Positions 11,862 to 22,438 of a stretch of DNA of 64,000 nt are shown here, piece by piece (within the stretch, counting starts at the first letter, position 1; each line of letters starts with the position of its first letter). The translations under genes and the position numbers were made by a program. The notes under the pieces were generated by a model. It was not told the origin of the DNA and did not search any database. It worked only from the letters and a program-made list of their open reading frames with translations. Source of the stretch: Dillenia suffruticosa (taxonomy: Eukaryota; Streptophyta; Magnoliopsida; Dilleniales; Dilleniaceae); NCBI GenBank assembly GCA_033439265.1, contig JAVTVX010000035.1, positions 10,070,001-10,134,000 of the forward strand, given 5' to 3'.

Positions 11862-12083
11862 ACACCCTCCTCCTTTAAAACATCCTTGTCCTCAAGGATT
11901 AAAATTAGGAAACTGAGTTTTGATAAAACTCATGTCTTCCCAAGTAGACTCTTCAGGATTGAGATTAATCCACCTTATCAACCATTGTATAATTGGCCTG
12001 TTATCTCTTATGATCACCCTCCTTTTAAGAATGGCCTCTGGTTCAACAACAACCTGTTTGTCTGTTCCAATTAAAGGTAAAGT
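11862..12083 (-). pseudogene. Chromodomain-like end of the chromovirus pol region
   Basis: The minus strand encodes a segment with EAILKRRVIIRDNRP followed by ESTWEDMSFI and a phenylalanine-rich end. The R-V-I and T-W-E-D pattern is typical of the chromodomain-like C terminus of chromovirus integrases, which the family uses to target chromatin. It abuts the purine tract at the LTR edge and is bounded on its other side by the nested element. Confidence 0.7.
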
Positions 12084-12088
12084 AGGCA

Positions 12089-13437
12089 TGATAATGCACA
12101 AATTGTCATTTTTATTGTTGATATTATGGTTTGATTTTGGATTGGTTAGTATCCTAATAATAGTTTTTATGGCCTTTTTATTTTTAGGGATAAAAAATGG
12201 AGATTGGATCAAAATGGGCTTAAAGAGACATTTTTGGAGCTAAATGGTTCAATATATCAATTGGACCTACAAAGGAAAGGAAGAAATATCAAAAAGTGGA
12301 AGATTTTATTTTAGAAATTTTTATTTTAAGTAAAAATTGTTGTTAGGAGTAAAATTTCTAAATTTTCCTATTTTGGTGGATCTTTTTCCTATTATTTTGG
12401 AAGAATCTTGGAGACCTAGAGCATTAAAAGATGGACTCTCCTCATTAACCCTAGAAGGCACTATTCACATTACTGTTCATGACACTATTCATATATATAT
12501 TCACAAGTGCTGTGGCGGCTACATTCATTTCTATTTAGGTTTTAGGTTTTATTTTTTTCTTTCTTTTTTTTTTAAGAACACTTTTTTTTTTATTTATTCT
12601 CAATAACATGGTCACCATGAGTGGCTAGGTTTATTCTGATTTAAGGGGAATTTCATTGATTGTCTTCATTGTGAGATTATGCATTTTATTTAATTTCTTG
12701 CATTTTTAATTCAAGTATTCATCGATTCTTGGTTTATTTTTATGAATGATTGGTATTGGTTAATCTGACAATTTAATTCAATATCAATTTTTCTACTGCA
12801 TCTAGGATTTCAGTGATCCGTAATTGTCATGAATGAATGGTACGAGTAGCAAATAGGTTATATATGTTTATGGATCGTTTGTCAATATTCATGTTAACAT
12901 AAGGAATCGATGAAACAAAATCGAATAATTATATGGCTATCCTGATTATTTGTATTTTGGTTTAACTATTTTCACAGAACTTAATGCTGTCATTATTTGA
13001 TATGGAACGCTATCGTGTCCAGTCGATTAATGATAAATTTTGACTGGATGCTGGGTTTGGTCAATTATTTTAGGAAAATACAAGATTTATTATGACTATC
13101 CTAATAGATCTAAGATTAAATACTTGAATTGCAAGAATAATATTTTCAACCAATGATCAATAAGACAATCGAATATATGAACCCTTGGATCGGAGTTTGG
13201 TGAATTGAATTTCTTCTTTAATTTTTAGTATTTTTGCATATTTGATTTGTCTTTTAATTTTAACTATTTAATTTTTGATTTAGAAATTTATTTTATAAAC
13301 TTCCCATTTTAATTTGGCATTTACTAATGAGTTAAGTTAACATAGTTCCCTTGAGATTCGACCTGATAACCACTATTGCTACAGTTTGTTGTATTGGGGA
13401 AATCAGTATTAATTTGAGGGTTTTGACAACCCGACCA
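12089..13437 (+). repeat. 5' LTR of the gag-protease element
   Basis: 1349 bp, TG...CA ended, near-identical to 15282-16628. Short open frames inside it recur in both LTRs and are not genes. Confidence 0.95.
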
Positions 13438-13442
13438 AATTT

Positions 13443-13460
13443 TGGCGCCGTTGCCGGGGA
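13443..13460 (+). other. Primer binding site, tRNA-Asp type
   Basis: TGGCGCCGTTGCCGGGGA starts 5 nt after the LTR end and matches the complement of the 3' end of plant tRNA-Asp as I recall it. Confidence 0.85.
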
Positions 13461-13481
13461 ACTATTTTAATTTCTTAGTTT

Positions 13482-14258
13482 ATGGTTTTCACTTGTTTAT
13501 TGATTTTTGGAGAAGAAAAGATGGAAAATCGTGAAAGAGCTCTAAATGAGTTAGCTTCATCAATTTTGAACCAACATCCCTTGTGCATCGAGAACCCAGC
13601 TCATGAGGTAAGTCACTCTCACCTTGAAAATCAAATTTCTAAATTGACTGCTTTGGTTCGTCAGATGGCTGTAGGGCAAATACATGCAAACAAAGTTTGC
13701 GGCATATGCTCGATACCGGGACATCCTACGGATATGTGTCCATCTCTACAAGAAGATTCTACTCATCAAGCAAATGCCGTAGGAGGATTTCCTGGCCAAC
13801 CTCAGAAGAAGTACGACCCCTATTCTACTGATTATAACCCCGGATGGAGAGAGTATCCAAACCTGAGTTGCGGGAATCAAGGAGGACAAACAAGATATTT
13901 TCCTCAGCAATTCAATAGGCCAACATATGCACCGACACAATCGTCTAATTCAGGTATATCCCTAGAATATATTGTGAAAGCTCTCGCGACTAACACTCAA
14001 CATTTTCAACAGGAAACGAGAGCTAGCATTCAAAATTTGGGAATTCAAATCACTCAGCTAGCTACTTCGGTTAGCAATTTGGAGGTTCGAATCTCAGGGA
14101 AATTACCTTCACAAATGTTAGTAAACCCTAAGGAGAATGATAGTGCAATGGTGTTGCGATCAACCTCACCATCGCCCAAGAAGGTAGATGAAAAGAAGGA
14201 TGAAGAAGAAGAGGATAAGGCCATCGATGAAAGTCCAATTAAGTTTGAGAAATCCTAG
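13482..14258 (+). CDS. gag-like protein of the nested element
   Basis: A 258-residue frame; the downstream methionine in KMENRERALNEL may be the true start. Residues about 50-75 form a likely coiled coil (HLENQISKLTALVRQMAVGQ). They are followed by VCGICSIPGHPTDMCP, the Cys/His motif typical of Athila-like gag, then the family's DPYSTDYNPGWREYPNLS block. The C terminus is acidic and lysine-rich (KKDEEEEDKAIDE). Gag should package the element RNA in cytoplasmic particles. The N-terminal capsid part usual in full Athila gag is largely absent, so this is a shortened gag. Confidence 0.85.
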   Translation: MVFTCLLIFGEEKMENRERALNELASSILNQHPLCIENPAHEVSHSHLENQISKLTALVRQMAVGQIHANKVCGICSIPGHPTDMCPSLQEDSTHQANAVGGFPGQPQKKYDPYSTDYNPGWREYPNLSCGNQGGQTRYFPQQFNRPTYAPTQSSNSGISLEYIVKALATNTQHFQQETRASIQNLGIQITQLATSVSNLEVRISGKLPSQMLVNPKENDSAMVLRSTSPSPKKVDEKKDEEEEDKAIDESPIKFEKS

Positions 14259-14936
14259 ATGGAAGAATACGAGAAGGAAGTAAGGAAAATAAGAGGTGAT
14301 GAGATAGGTGAGAATGTGTCTGATATCATCAAGAGAACTCTACCTGAAAAATGTACAGATCTAGATATGTTCACTCTATCTTGTATTATTGGTAAGAAAA
14401 AAATGGAGTATGCCATGTTAGATTTAGGAGCACCTGTTAATATCATGCCTTATTCAATTTATAGTGCTCTAAAATTGGGTTTATTAAAAGAAACTGGAGT
14501 TGTTATTCAGTTAGCTGACCACTCTTATGCTTACCCAGAGGGGATTGTTGAAGATGTTTTGGTACACGTTAACGAATTAATTTTTCCAACAGATTTTTAC
14601 ATCTTGAAAATGGAAGAAGACACTATCACAAATTTAGCTCCACTTCTATTAGGACAACCATTCATGAAGACAGCAAAGATCAAAACAGATGTGGATGAGG
14701 GTACTCTCTCCGTCAAGTTCGACGGCGAGATTGTGAAATTTATTATTTTTGATCCTATTAAGTACCAAAATGAATGTCAATCACTTTGTTCTGCTGATAT
14801 ATTTTATTTAATTATGCAGGAAAGTTGTGAAGAAAAATGTGATATTGATTTTGAATTGAATGCACAATTAGAGTTTGATTTAATTTTTAGTAATTTCATT
14901 TATTCAATTTTAAGTGTTATTTATCTATTCTTTTAA
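14259..14936 (+). CDS. Aspartic protease-like region of the nested element
   Basis: This frame directly follows gag. The active-site region reads MLDLGAPVNIMPYSIY, the D-L-G version common in Athila-type proteases. It continues with LADHSYAYPEGIVEDVLV and LLLGQPFM, the flap and the hydrophobic G-X-P-F block. After about residue 165 the homology ends in low-complexity sequence. No RT follows, so the protease would serve only gag maturation. Together with gag this places the element in the Athila-like group. Confidence 0.85.
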   Translation: MEEYEKEVRKIRGDEIGENVSDIIKRTLPEKCTDLDMFTLSCIIGKKKMEYAMLDLGAPVNIMPYSIYSALKLGLLKETGVVIQLADHSYAYPEGIVEDVLVHVNELIFPTDFYILKMEEDTITNLAPLLLGQPFMKTAKIKTDVDEGTLSVKFDGEIVKFIIFDPIKYQNECQSLCSADIFYLIMQESCEEKCDIDFELNAQLEFDLIFSNFIYSILSVIYLFF

Positions 14937-15281
14937 TTTTATGGTAATAACATACTTTGATTTGATTTTAGAGTTATTGATAAATTCCCTTAAACACTTT
15001 GAGTATATAGAGTGAAATCCTTGTGAGGGTATTGAATCTTGATATATTGAATTTGATGAGATTATTGAGTTTGATGGGAAGCTTATATTTTCTTTTAAAG
15101 TTATAAAACTATGATCACTTGCTCTCTGGATTGTTATTTTTGTTTGAATTTTTCGATGTGTACTGTTTTGAAATTATTTGAAGATGAATTGAAGGAGGGG
15201 AAGGAGTGAAGAAGAGAATACTTGTGTGTCATTAATCTAGTGAATGCTTGAGGACAAGCATTGGTTTGGTGTGGGGGAATT
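14937..15281 (+). other. 3' untranslated interior and polypurine tract of the nested element
   Basis: AT-rich non-coding stretch ending in GGTGTGGGGGAATT directly before the 3' LTR. TTGAGGACAAGCATTGGTTT just upstream resembles the sequence that precedes the purine tract in Athila and Ogre elements. Confidence 0.75.
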
Positions 15282-16628
15282 TGATAATGCACAAATTGTC
15301 ATTTTTATTGTTGATATTATGGTTTGATTTTGGATTGGTTAGTGTCATAATAATTGTTTTTATGGCCTTTTTATTTTTAGGGATCAAAAATGGAGATTGG
15401 ATCAAAATGGGCTTAAAGAGACATTTTTGGAGCTAAATGGTTCAAGATATCAATTGGGCCTACAAAGGAAAGGAAGAAATATAAAAAAGTGGAAGATTTT
15501 ATTTTAGAAATTTTTACTTTAAGTAAAAATTGTTGTTAGGAGTAAAATTTCTAAATTTTTCTATTTTGGTGGATCTTTTTCCTATTATTTTGGAAGAATC
15601 TTGGAGACCTAGAGCATTAAAAGGACTCTCCTCATTAACCCTAGAAGGCACTATTAATGTTACTGTTCATGACACTATTCATATATATATTCACAAGTGC
15701 TGTGGCGGCTACATTCATCTCTCTTTAGGTTTTAGGTTTTATTTTTTTTCTTTCTTTTTCTTTGAAGAACACTTTTTTTTTTGTTTATTCTTAATAACAT
15801 GGTCACCATTAGTGGTTAGTTTTATTCTGATTCAAGGAAAATTTCATTGATTGTCTTCATTGTGAGGTTATGTATTTTATTTAATTTCTTGCATTTTTAA
15901 TTCAAGTATTCGTCGATTATTGGTTTATTTTTATGAATGATTGGTATTGGTTAATCTGACAATTTAATTCAACATCAATTTTTCTACTGCATCCAGGATT
16001 TCAATGATCCGTAATTGTTATGAATGAATGGTACGAGTAGCAAATAGGTTATATATGTTTATGGATCGTTTGCCAATATTCATGTTAACCTAAGAAATTG
16101 ATGAAATAAAATCGAATAATTGTATGGCTATCCTGGTTATTTGTATTTTGGTTTAACTGTTTTCACAGAACTTAATGCTGTCATTATTTGATATGGAACG
16201 CTATCGTGTCCAGTCGATTAATGATAAGTTTTGACTGGATGCTGGATTTGGTCAATTATTTTAGGAAAACATAAGATTTATTATGGCTATCCTAATAGAT
16301 CTAAGATTAAATGCTTGAATTGCAAGAATAATATTTTCAATCAATGATCAATAAGACAATCGAATATATGAATCCTTGGATCGGAGTTTGGTAAATTGAA
16401 TTTCTTCTTTAATTTTTAGTATTTTTGTATATTTGATTTGTCTTTTAATTTTAACTATTTAATTTTTGATTTAGGAATTTATTTTATAAACTCTCCATTT
16501 TATTTTGGCATTTACTAAGGAGTTAAGTTAACATAGTTCTCTTAGGATTCGACCTGGTAATCACTATTGCTATAGTTTGTTGCATTGGGGAAATCAATAT
16601 TAATTTAAGGGGTTCGACAACCCGACCA
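15282..16628 (+). repeat. 3' LTR of the gag-protease element
   Basis: 1347 bp, matching 12089-13437. It ends CCCGACCA and is followed by the target duplication AGGCA. Confidence 0.95.
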
Positions 16629-16633
16629 AGGCA

Positions 16634-17960
16634 TAACTTCCTGAGCTGGTCCCAACCTTTTCTTTAATAAGGAGATATGAAATACAAGATGATTCTTTGA
16701 TTCCAAAGGAAGTTGTAATCTATAGGCAACCTTCCCCACTTTTGCTACCACCGAAAATGGCCCATAAAATTTTGAAAACAGCTTGAGTTTCTTTCTGATT
16801 TGCACTGATTGCTGCCTATAAGATTATAATTTTAGATACACCAAGTCTCCTACTTTCAACTCTCGTTCAGACCTTTTACGATCAACATTCAATTGCATTC
16901 TATTTTGAGCCTTAGATAGATGATCATGAAGTATCTGCAGCATGGCTTGCCTACCTTTAACAAATCCAGTAGCTGCTACATTAGGGGTGTCTAGACAAGG
17001 TCCAAAAGGTAAAGACCTAGGTTGAAACCCATATAATGCTTTGAAAGGTGTCATCTTGATGCTGGAGTAGAAGTTAGTGTTGTACCACCACTCAGCGAGA
17101 CTTAACCATTGTGCCTACATCCCTGGTCGATCAGCTGTCATACACCTCAAATAACACTCTAAGCACTTGTTCAACCTTTCACTTTGGCCATCAGATTACG
17201 GGTGATATGCACTGCTCAAATTCAGCTGTACTCCTAAAAGTTTGAACAACTCTTGCCAAAAGAAACTTGTGAAAATCTTGTCTCTATCTGATACAATTGA
17301 TTCAGGTAAGCCATGAAGCTTGAATATGCAATCAACAAACAGTTGGGCTATCTTCACAGCAGTAAAAGGATGTTGCAGTGCAACAAAATGCCTGAATTTA
17401 GTCAGGCGATCAATCACTACCATAATGGTATTGTAACTTTGGGATTCAGGTAATCTTTCGATGAAGTCCATGCTAATTTATGTCCAAGCTTGAGAGGGAA
17501 TTGACAATGGTTGCAGCAGTCCTGGATAGAGACTTGTTTCATGCTTATTCTGCTGACATGCATCACACTCCTATACAAATTTGATGATTGTTGTCTTCAG
17601 AGAGGGCCAATAAAAAGCAGTTTTAACCCTATGCCAAGTGCTATTCTGCCTGGAGTGACCTCTCATAGCCGAACTGTGCATATGATTTATGATCTTTATT
17701 CTAAGTTGTGAACCATCCCTCACATATATCTTCTTCCTATACTTCAATATTCCTTCCTGAAGCTAATAATCCTTCCTGCTGTCGGGATCAACTGCTAATT
17801 GAGCTATCAAAGTCTGACATGTCCCATCCCCCTCATAGCTCTGAACTACTTCTTTTAACCACTGTGGTTGGATTACTGAACTGGCCATCAGAGTCCCTTG
17901 CTGCTAGTTCTCTGTCATATCCTCCTGCTCATATTGCTGCTAGCTTGCCGTCATTTCCTC
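16634..17960 (-). pseudogene. Integrase region of the chromovirus
   Basis: On the minus strand the catalytic-core blocks include MDFIERLPESQSYNTIMVVI followed by DRLTKFRHF, then LPESIVSDRDKIFTSFFWQE and LNLSSAYHP. Further along come MTPFKALYGFQPRS and a C-terminal FYGPFSVVAKVGKVAYRLQL with HPVFHISLLK-like text. These are the D, D and GPF/Y landmarks of Ty3/gypsy integrases. The nested element borders its end. Fragmented. Confidence 0.85.
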
Positions 17961-18052
17961 CAGCCTAGAGAGAGCATCTGCCACTTTATTCTTTGCCCCC
18001 TTTTATACTGAATTTCATAGTTCAATTCCAACAATTTAGTGAGCCACTTGTG

Positions 18053-18350
18053 CTAAGATGAGTGAGTTAACTTCTGTTCTAACAAGTACTTTAAACTCTG
18101 ATGGTCCGTTCTTATAATGAAGAGGTATCCTACCAAGTAATGCTTCCACTTGGTAACTGTCATCACCACTATTAACAGTTCCTTTTCATATATGGAAAGT
18201 CCTTGTTTCCTTGGTCCTAAAGCCTTACTTAAGTAAGCGATAGGTTGCCCTTCTTGCATCAAGACTGCCCCCATCCCCTGGAACAAGTATCCGTTTCTAT
18301 AACAAAAGGTTTGGAGAAATCAAGGAGTCTCATGATAGGGGCTGTTCTCA
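18053..18350 (-). pseudogene. RNase H region of the chromovirus
   Basis: The minus-strand blocks [33 protein letters not shown] and [13 protein letters not shown] are standard Ty3/gypsy RNase H motifs, in order. Confidence 0.85.
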
Positions 18351-18359
18351 TTACAATCT

Positions 18360-19150
18360 TCAGGTATAGAAAAGCCTGATCTGCCTCTTGGTTCCAATGA
18401 AACTTGTCTTTTTAAGGAGATCATTGAGAGGCTTAACTATAAGTCCATAATTCTTGACAAATCTCCTGTAATAGCCTGTCAGACCCAAGAAACTTCTAAG
18501 AGCCTTGACAGATGTTGGAGCTATCCACGAGGTAATGCAGTCTGTCTTCTGGGAGTCCATCTTGACCCCTTCCTTTGACACTATGCGGCCTAAGTATTCC
18601 ACCTACTTCTATGCAAATGTACACTTCGATGCCTTGGCAACCAGCTTATTTTGTTTCAGTAGTGAAAATACTTCCTTTAAGTATTAGACATGCACTTGGA
18701 GATCAGGGCTATACACCAGTATATCATCGAAGAATACCAGTACAAACTTTCTAAGGTAAGGTTGGAAGATGTGATTCATGAGAGATTGAAATGTTGCTGG
18801 TGCATTAGTTAGACCAAATGACATTACCAAAAATTTAAAATGGCCATGATGAGTTTGAAATGCAGTCTTGTGCACATCTTGGGACTTAACTCTAATTTGA
18901 TGATAACCACACTTCAAATCTATCTTGGAAAACAGCTGAGATCCATAGAGTTCATCAAGCAACTCATGAATGTTTGGGATTTGCTATCTATCTTTGATTG
19001 TAAGGTTGTTAAGTTGTCTATAGTCTACACAAAATCTTCATGTATCATCTTTCTTTTTAACTAACAGTACAGGAGATGCAAAGGGGTTTGTACTATGTCT
19101 AACAATGCCTTGACTCAACATTTCTTGAACTTGTCTCTCAATCTCAGCTT
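18360..19150 (-). pseudogene. Reverse transcriptase region of the chromovirus
   Basis: On the minus strand [47 protein letters not shown] and [13 protein letters not shown] (the FxDD catalytic box) appear in order, followed by the FLGLTGYYRRFVKNY connection. It is clearly Ty3/gypsy RT, broken. Confidence 0.9.
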
Positions 19151-19289
19151 TCTGAGAATGTGGGTACCTATATGGCCTTAGTTTGAATGGTTGAGCATCA
19201 GATTTAAGTGGTATGGCATGATCATGAGATCTTGTAGGTGGGAGGGAATGAGGCTGTGCAAAGATTTCTTTGAACTGTTCTAGTAATAT

Positions 19290-20936
19290 AGAAATAGGTT
19301 ATGGGATTGGTTCGAGGCTACCATAGGAACTCCTGTAGAGTGTGTTATAACATTGCAGTTGCTGTCCTCTAAATTTCCTTGCATTCTTCCCACGGACCAA
19401 CTTCATCTTAGATTTTTCTACTACACCAACTAACACAATATCCCCTTTCTGATCAGTTAGCTTGATATGCAGGAGTTTAAAATCGAAGGCAATAGGACTG
19501 AAGTTGTACATCCAGTCTACTCCCAAAATGACATCTCACCCTCCTAGGTTAATTACTCTTCAATCAAATACAAAACTATACCCTTGTATACTCCATTTAA
19601 CACTTTTGACTCTAGTGTAACTTGACACTTGACTGCCATCTGCAAGTGTTGCTTGCAGAGGTTGAACTTGTTCTTCCTGCAATTTCAGTTATTGTGCCAC
19701 CTTTTGTTTCAGGAAACTATGAGAACTCCCGGTATCTACCAGTACGGTCACCAACACCCCATATAATACTCATTTTAGAGCTATAGTTTTTCTATTAAGA
19801 GATTCAGATAAGGTACAGAGTGATACCTCCACAGCTTCTTTCTTCAGCTCTTTTGATTCTGACTCTTCTTCTGCTGCAATTATCACATTCAAATGTTTGA
19901 GTCTGCATTGGTGTCCTGACACAAACTTATCTCCACATTTGAAGCAGAGATTATTAGTCCTCCTGAATTGAATCTCCTGTGGTGATATTTTAGCCATTTT
20001 GCTCACATCAGCTCTTGGCTGCCATTCTTTGTCTCTGCTAACAGTTGGTTTGTAGTTAGTAGTGAGTTTTTCTGCTAGCTCTTCCAGTCTGTTTATCCCT
20101 CCTTTTTTAACTTTACTCAGCTCCAAAGATTGTTCTTATAACATGGCAATTTCGAAGGCTTGGAATAAGGATGTAGGTTTCAACATTCTAAAAATTGGTT
20201 TGATTTCCTCCTTCACTCCACTGATGAAGCTAGAGATGAAGTAAGATTCAGACAATTTTGGATTTTTTTGAAGCATGACAGCCCACAGTTTTTTGAACTT
20301 TTCTTGGTATTCCACCATAGAACCAAGCTGCTGTAATTTGTTGAAGTCTTCCACTTCATCTTGAGTTCCTTTTGCCTCAAATAGTTGGCATAGTAATCTT
20401 GAAAATTCCTCCCATTCTATCATGTTCTTGACCATCCTCAGTCCTTGAAACCATATCTTAGCCTTGCCATCTAAGTACATCTCAATAGTATCCACCCAAA
20501 AAGTGATTGGTATTTGATAAAATGAAAAAAATTTGTGACACTTGCGTAACCACATTCTGGAATTTTTCCCAGTAAAAATAGGTAGCTCAACTCTTGGTGG
20601 GTTGGGTATACTTACACGATTATTCACCTCTTTCTTAGTCCACTGTGAACCATTGTCCATCCTTGCTCTGATGTCTGTGGGAGTGGGCAGAATAGGAGAT
20701 TTAGAAGATCTATCATTATGATATTCTTCTGTCATTTCTTTGACTGCCATCTTTATCAGACTTTCCATCTTGTTCTCCAAACTATTTATAGTGTTATCTA
20801 GTCTCTGTCAGTGTTCTTCAAACTTCCTTTCGGCTCCAATATAATGTTCCTTAATCTCTATTACTAGTTCTTGTATTCGCGTGTCGTGCTTCCTTAGCTG
20901 TTCGTCAATGGCTTTAAATCGAGCACCTTCTGCCAT
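19290..20936 (-). pseudogene. gag and protease region of the chromovirus
   Basis: The minus-strand gag starts near 20936 with MAEGARFKAIDEQLRKHD. It carries a retrotransposon-gag block (WVDTIEMYLDGKAKIWFQGL, VEYQEKFKKLWAV) and a zinc knuckle CFKCGDKFVSGHQC near 19909-19950. A protease D-T-G motif (DTGSSHS) lies near 19718-19740 and GVDWMYNFSPI follows. The order is that of chromoviruses. Broken. Confidence 0.85.
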
Positions 20937-20959
20937 TCTTGATTATTCTGATCAAGAAT

Positions 20960-20978
20960 GCTTGCTTTGATACCAAAT
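20960..20978 (-). other. Primer binding site, tRNA-iMet type
   Basis: The minus strand reads TTTGGTATCAAAGCAAGC immediately inside the right LTR, one base from the usual TGGTATCAGAGC. Confidence 0.8.
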
Positions 20979-21519
20979 TGTTACAACCCAGGAAAGAAAG
21001 TATCGACTTAAGAACAAGGAACAAGTCGACTGTCTCTGAACTTCTGAATGTCTGCAATGGTTTTACCCCAAAGAGAGATTAAATGATGATGTACTGGACT
21101 TATGATGGGGTTTGATTTTAAAGAACAATGAATGTAGAGAGAGAGAGAAGTGTTTAAGAGAGATTTCGGACTTAGAAAGAGAAGAGAGGAAGAAGGAGAA
21201 GAAGGAGAATACAGGCGAGAGGGAGAGAGTATAGAAATAGGAATTCATTCATTACTTTTTTGGCTGCTCTTTCTTCTGCAATCATTGTTCTTATGTACAT
21301 GCAAGGAGTTGCCTAACTACTCTCTAACTACTCTCATTTGGTTACTACCAGTTAGTTTGTTTCAAACGGTTGGAATGGACACTAATTATAAGTCTTCAAT
21401 AGTTGAAGTGATCCCTGTTACATCCTTTAATTGTTTCCTCAGACTGTTACAACGCAAATGGATACTAGTTATAAGTCTTCAATGATGATCTTCTACTCTT
21501 GGTTCCTCAGTCTGTTACA
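20979..21519 (-). repeat. 5' LTR of the chromovirus
   Basis: 541 bp, matching 11291-11861, with TGTTACA at its outer edge on the plus strand and TCCTT beyond. Confidence 0.92.
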
Positions 21520-21524
21520 TCCTT

Positions 21525-21584
21525 TAATCATAGACTTTGAACTATCAGGTGAAGTCCAACAGTTTACTTCATTGTCATCCTTAC
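21525..21584 (-). other. Intron start of the host gene next to the chromovirus
   Basis: About 60 bp between the chromovirus edge and the donor site (GTAAGG) of the exon at 21585-21654. Confidence 0.35.
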
Positions 21585-21654
21585 CCTGGCGCATGGCTTG
21601 GACCAAGATCAATAGGAGGTAACTCTGGATCCAGTTCCTTAGAAGCATGTGGAA
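21585..21654 (-). CDS. Exon of the unrecognised host gene (proline-rich segment)
   Basis: A 70-bp segment on the minus strand bounded by acceptor GTACAG and donor GTAAGG. In the open frame it encodes PHASKELDPELPPIDLGPSH followed by APG. The composition, clean splice signals and absence of stops suggest a genuine exon. Its phases (2 nt at the start, 2 nt at the end) do not directly fit 21969-22079 or 1818-1901, so other small exons must exist or have been lost. The family is not recognised. Confidence 0.45.
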
Positions 21655-21968
21655 CTGTACCAAAAACAAGGTAAAAATTATAAAGAAGCTCGCGGTAACA
21701 TTAATGAGTATTTCAAACATGGAGTAAACAAGGAACTAATAATTCCAGAGTTTTCTCATGAAAAATTTACAGGAAAAAAGGTGTTAACATAATTTTGCAT
21801 GTATATAGAATGGGTTACTAAAAGAATTAAGATCATTTTAATTCAACTCATATATTCACCACAAGATGAAGAGATGTCGTACCTCATTACCACACAAGAA
21901 CATCAAAATATTAAAAGAATATATATTTCTATGTTAAACAAATATATAATAGTTTCTTTTTTAAGTAC
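21655..21968 (-). other. Intron-like interval between two host exons
   Basis: AT-rich, about 310 bp. I see no further exon that would satisfy the phases. Confidence 0.3.
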
Positions 21969-22079
21969 CTGGGCATCTCTTTAATGACTTCTTTAATAAT
22001 CTCATGTAGATCATATATCTCATCCCTATCAGCAATGCTTTTTGAAGCAAGAAAATGAACATATCCCAAGCATCTACTA
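21969..22079 (-). CDS. Exon of the unrecognised host gene, cut by a copia element
   Basis: On the minus strand this reads SRCLGYVHFLASKSIADRDE followed by IYDLHEIIKEVIKEMP, ending at donor GTACTT. The sequence is open, amphipathic in its second half and compositionally protein-like. Its upstream side stops exactly at the LTR boundary of the copia element (22080), so the insertion appears to lie inside the exon and would have disabled the gene unless the exon starts nearby. No acceptor is visible. Family unknown. Confidence 0.5.
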
Positions 22080-22438
22080 TGTGAAATATTCAAGCAAGTC
22101 TAATACATGCATTACAAAAACAAAATTGAACCAGAGAACAAGCGGAAGCAAAGTATACCTCCAGCCATGGATTCCGGCCACTGTAACTCCCTTCTCAGCA
22201 CCTCTGGACGTGCAAGAAGCCTTCCAAACTCTTAATTCTCTGTCTAAATGGTGTGTGAGACTAATGAATTGAGTTTAGAGACCTTTGCTATGGTTGCCCT
22301 TATTTATAATGGTTGTGCCATCAACAATCATTATTGAGGCCCATACTTGGTTACCCCTTTGGTGAGTGAAGAATCCTTTACTTTCAAGAATGGTTTTGTA
22401 GGGTATGGAGGGTGATGGGCCACCCTCCTGTTCTTACA
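22080..22438 (-). repeat. 3' LTR of copia element 1
   Basis: 359 bp, defined on one side by the purine tract (22439-22449) and on the other by the segment shared with 28178-28224 (TGTGAAATATTCA...ATTACAAAAACAAAAT). Confidence 0.85.

Larger units (their letters stand above)
12089..16628 (+). mobile_element. Athila-related gag-protease-only LTR element (TR-GAG type)
   Basis: LTRs of about 1.35 kb (12089-13437 and 15282-16628) both run from TGATAATGC to CCCGACCA. The 5-bp target duplication AGGCA lies at 12084-12088 and 16629-16633. A primer site fully complementary in type to tRNA-Asp (TGGCGCCGTTGCCGGGGA) is at 13443-13460 and a purine tract (GGTGTGGGGGAATT) lies just before 15282. The 1.84-kb interior carries only gag-like and protease-like frames; RT, RNase H and integrase are absent, so it must have moved with enzymes from another element. 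The LTRs differ by about 3% in the first 220 nt. Structurally it looks whole for a non-autonomous element. Confidence 0.95.
11291..21519 (-). mobile_element. Chromovirus (Ty3/gypsy) carrying a nested element, broken
   Basis: LTRs at 11291-11861 and 20979-21519 begin and end with TGTAACA on the minus strand. A tRNA-iMet-type primer site (TGGTATCAAAGC) sits just inside the right LTR and a purine tract beside the left one. The interior reads, on the minus strand, gag with zinc knuckle, protease, RT, RNase H, integrase and a chromodomain-like end. Without the nested element it is about 5.7 kb, modest for a plant chromovirus. Flanks TCCTC and TCCTT suggest a 5-bp target duplication. LTRs differ by about 3% in a sample read by eye, plus indels. 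It is broken: several lesions and one large insertion (12089-16628). Confidence 0.92.

Noticed and set aside
11892-12243. Open frames crossing from the chromovirus into the nested LTR
   Set aside because: They span an insertion junction and are chance continuations; only the chromodomain-like part is meaningful.
14259-14936. Host aspartic protease gene
   Set aside because: The DLGAPVNIMP site and its position after gag inside an LTR pair with target duplications identify it as a retroelement protease.
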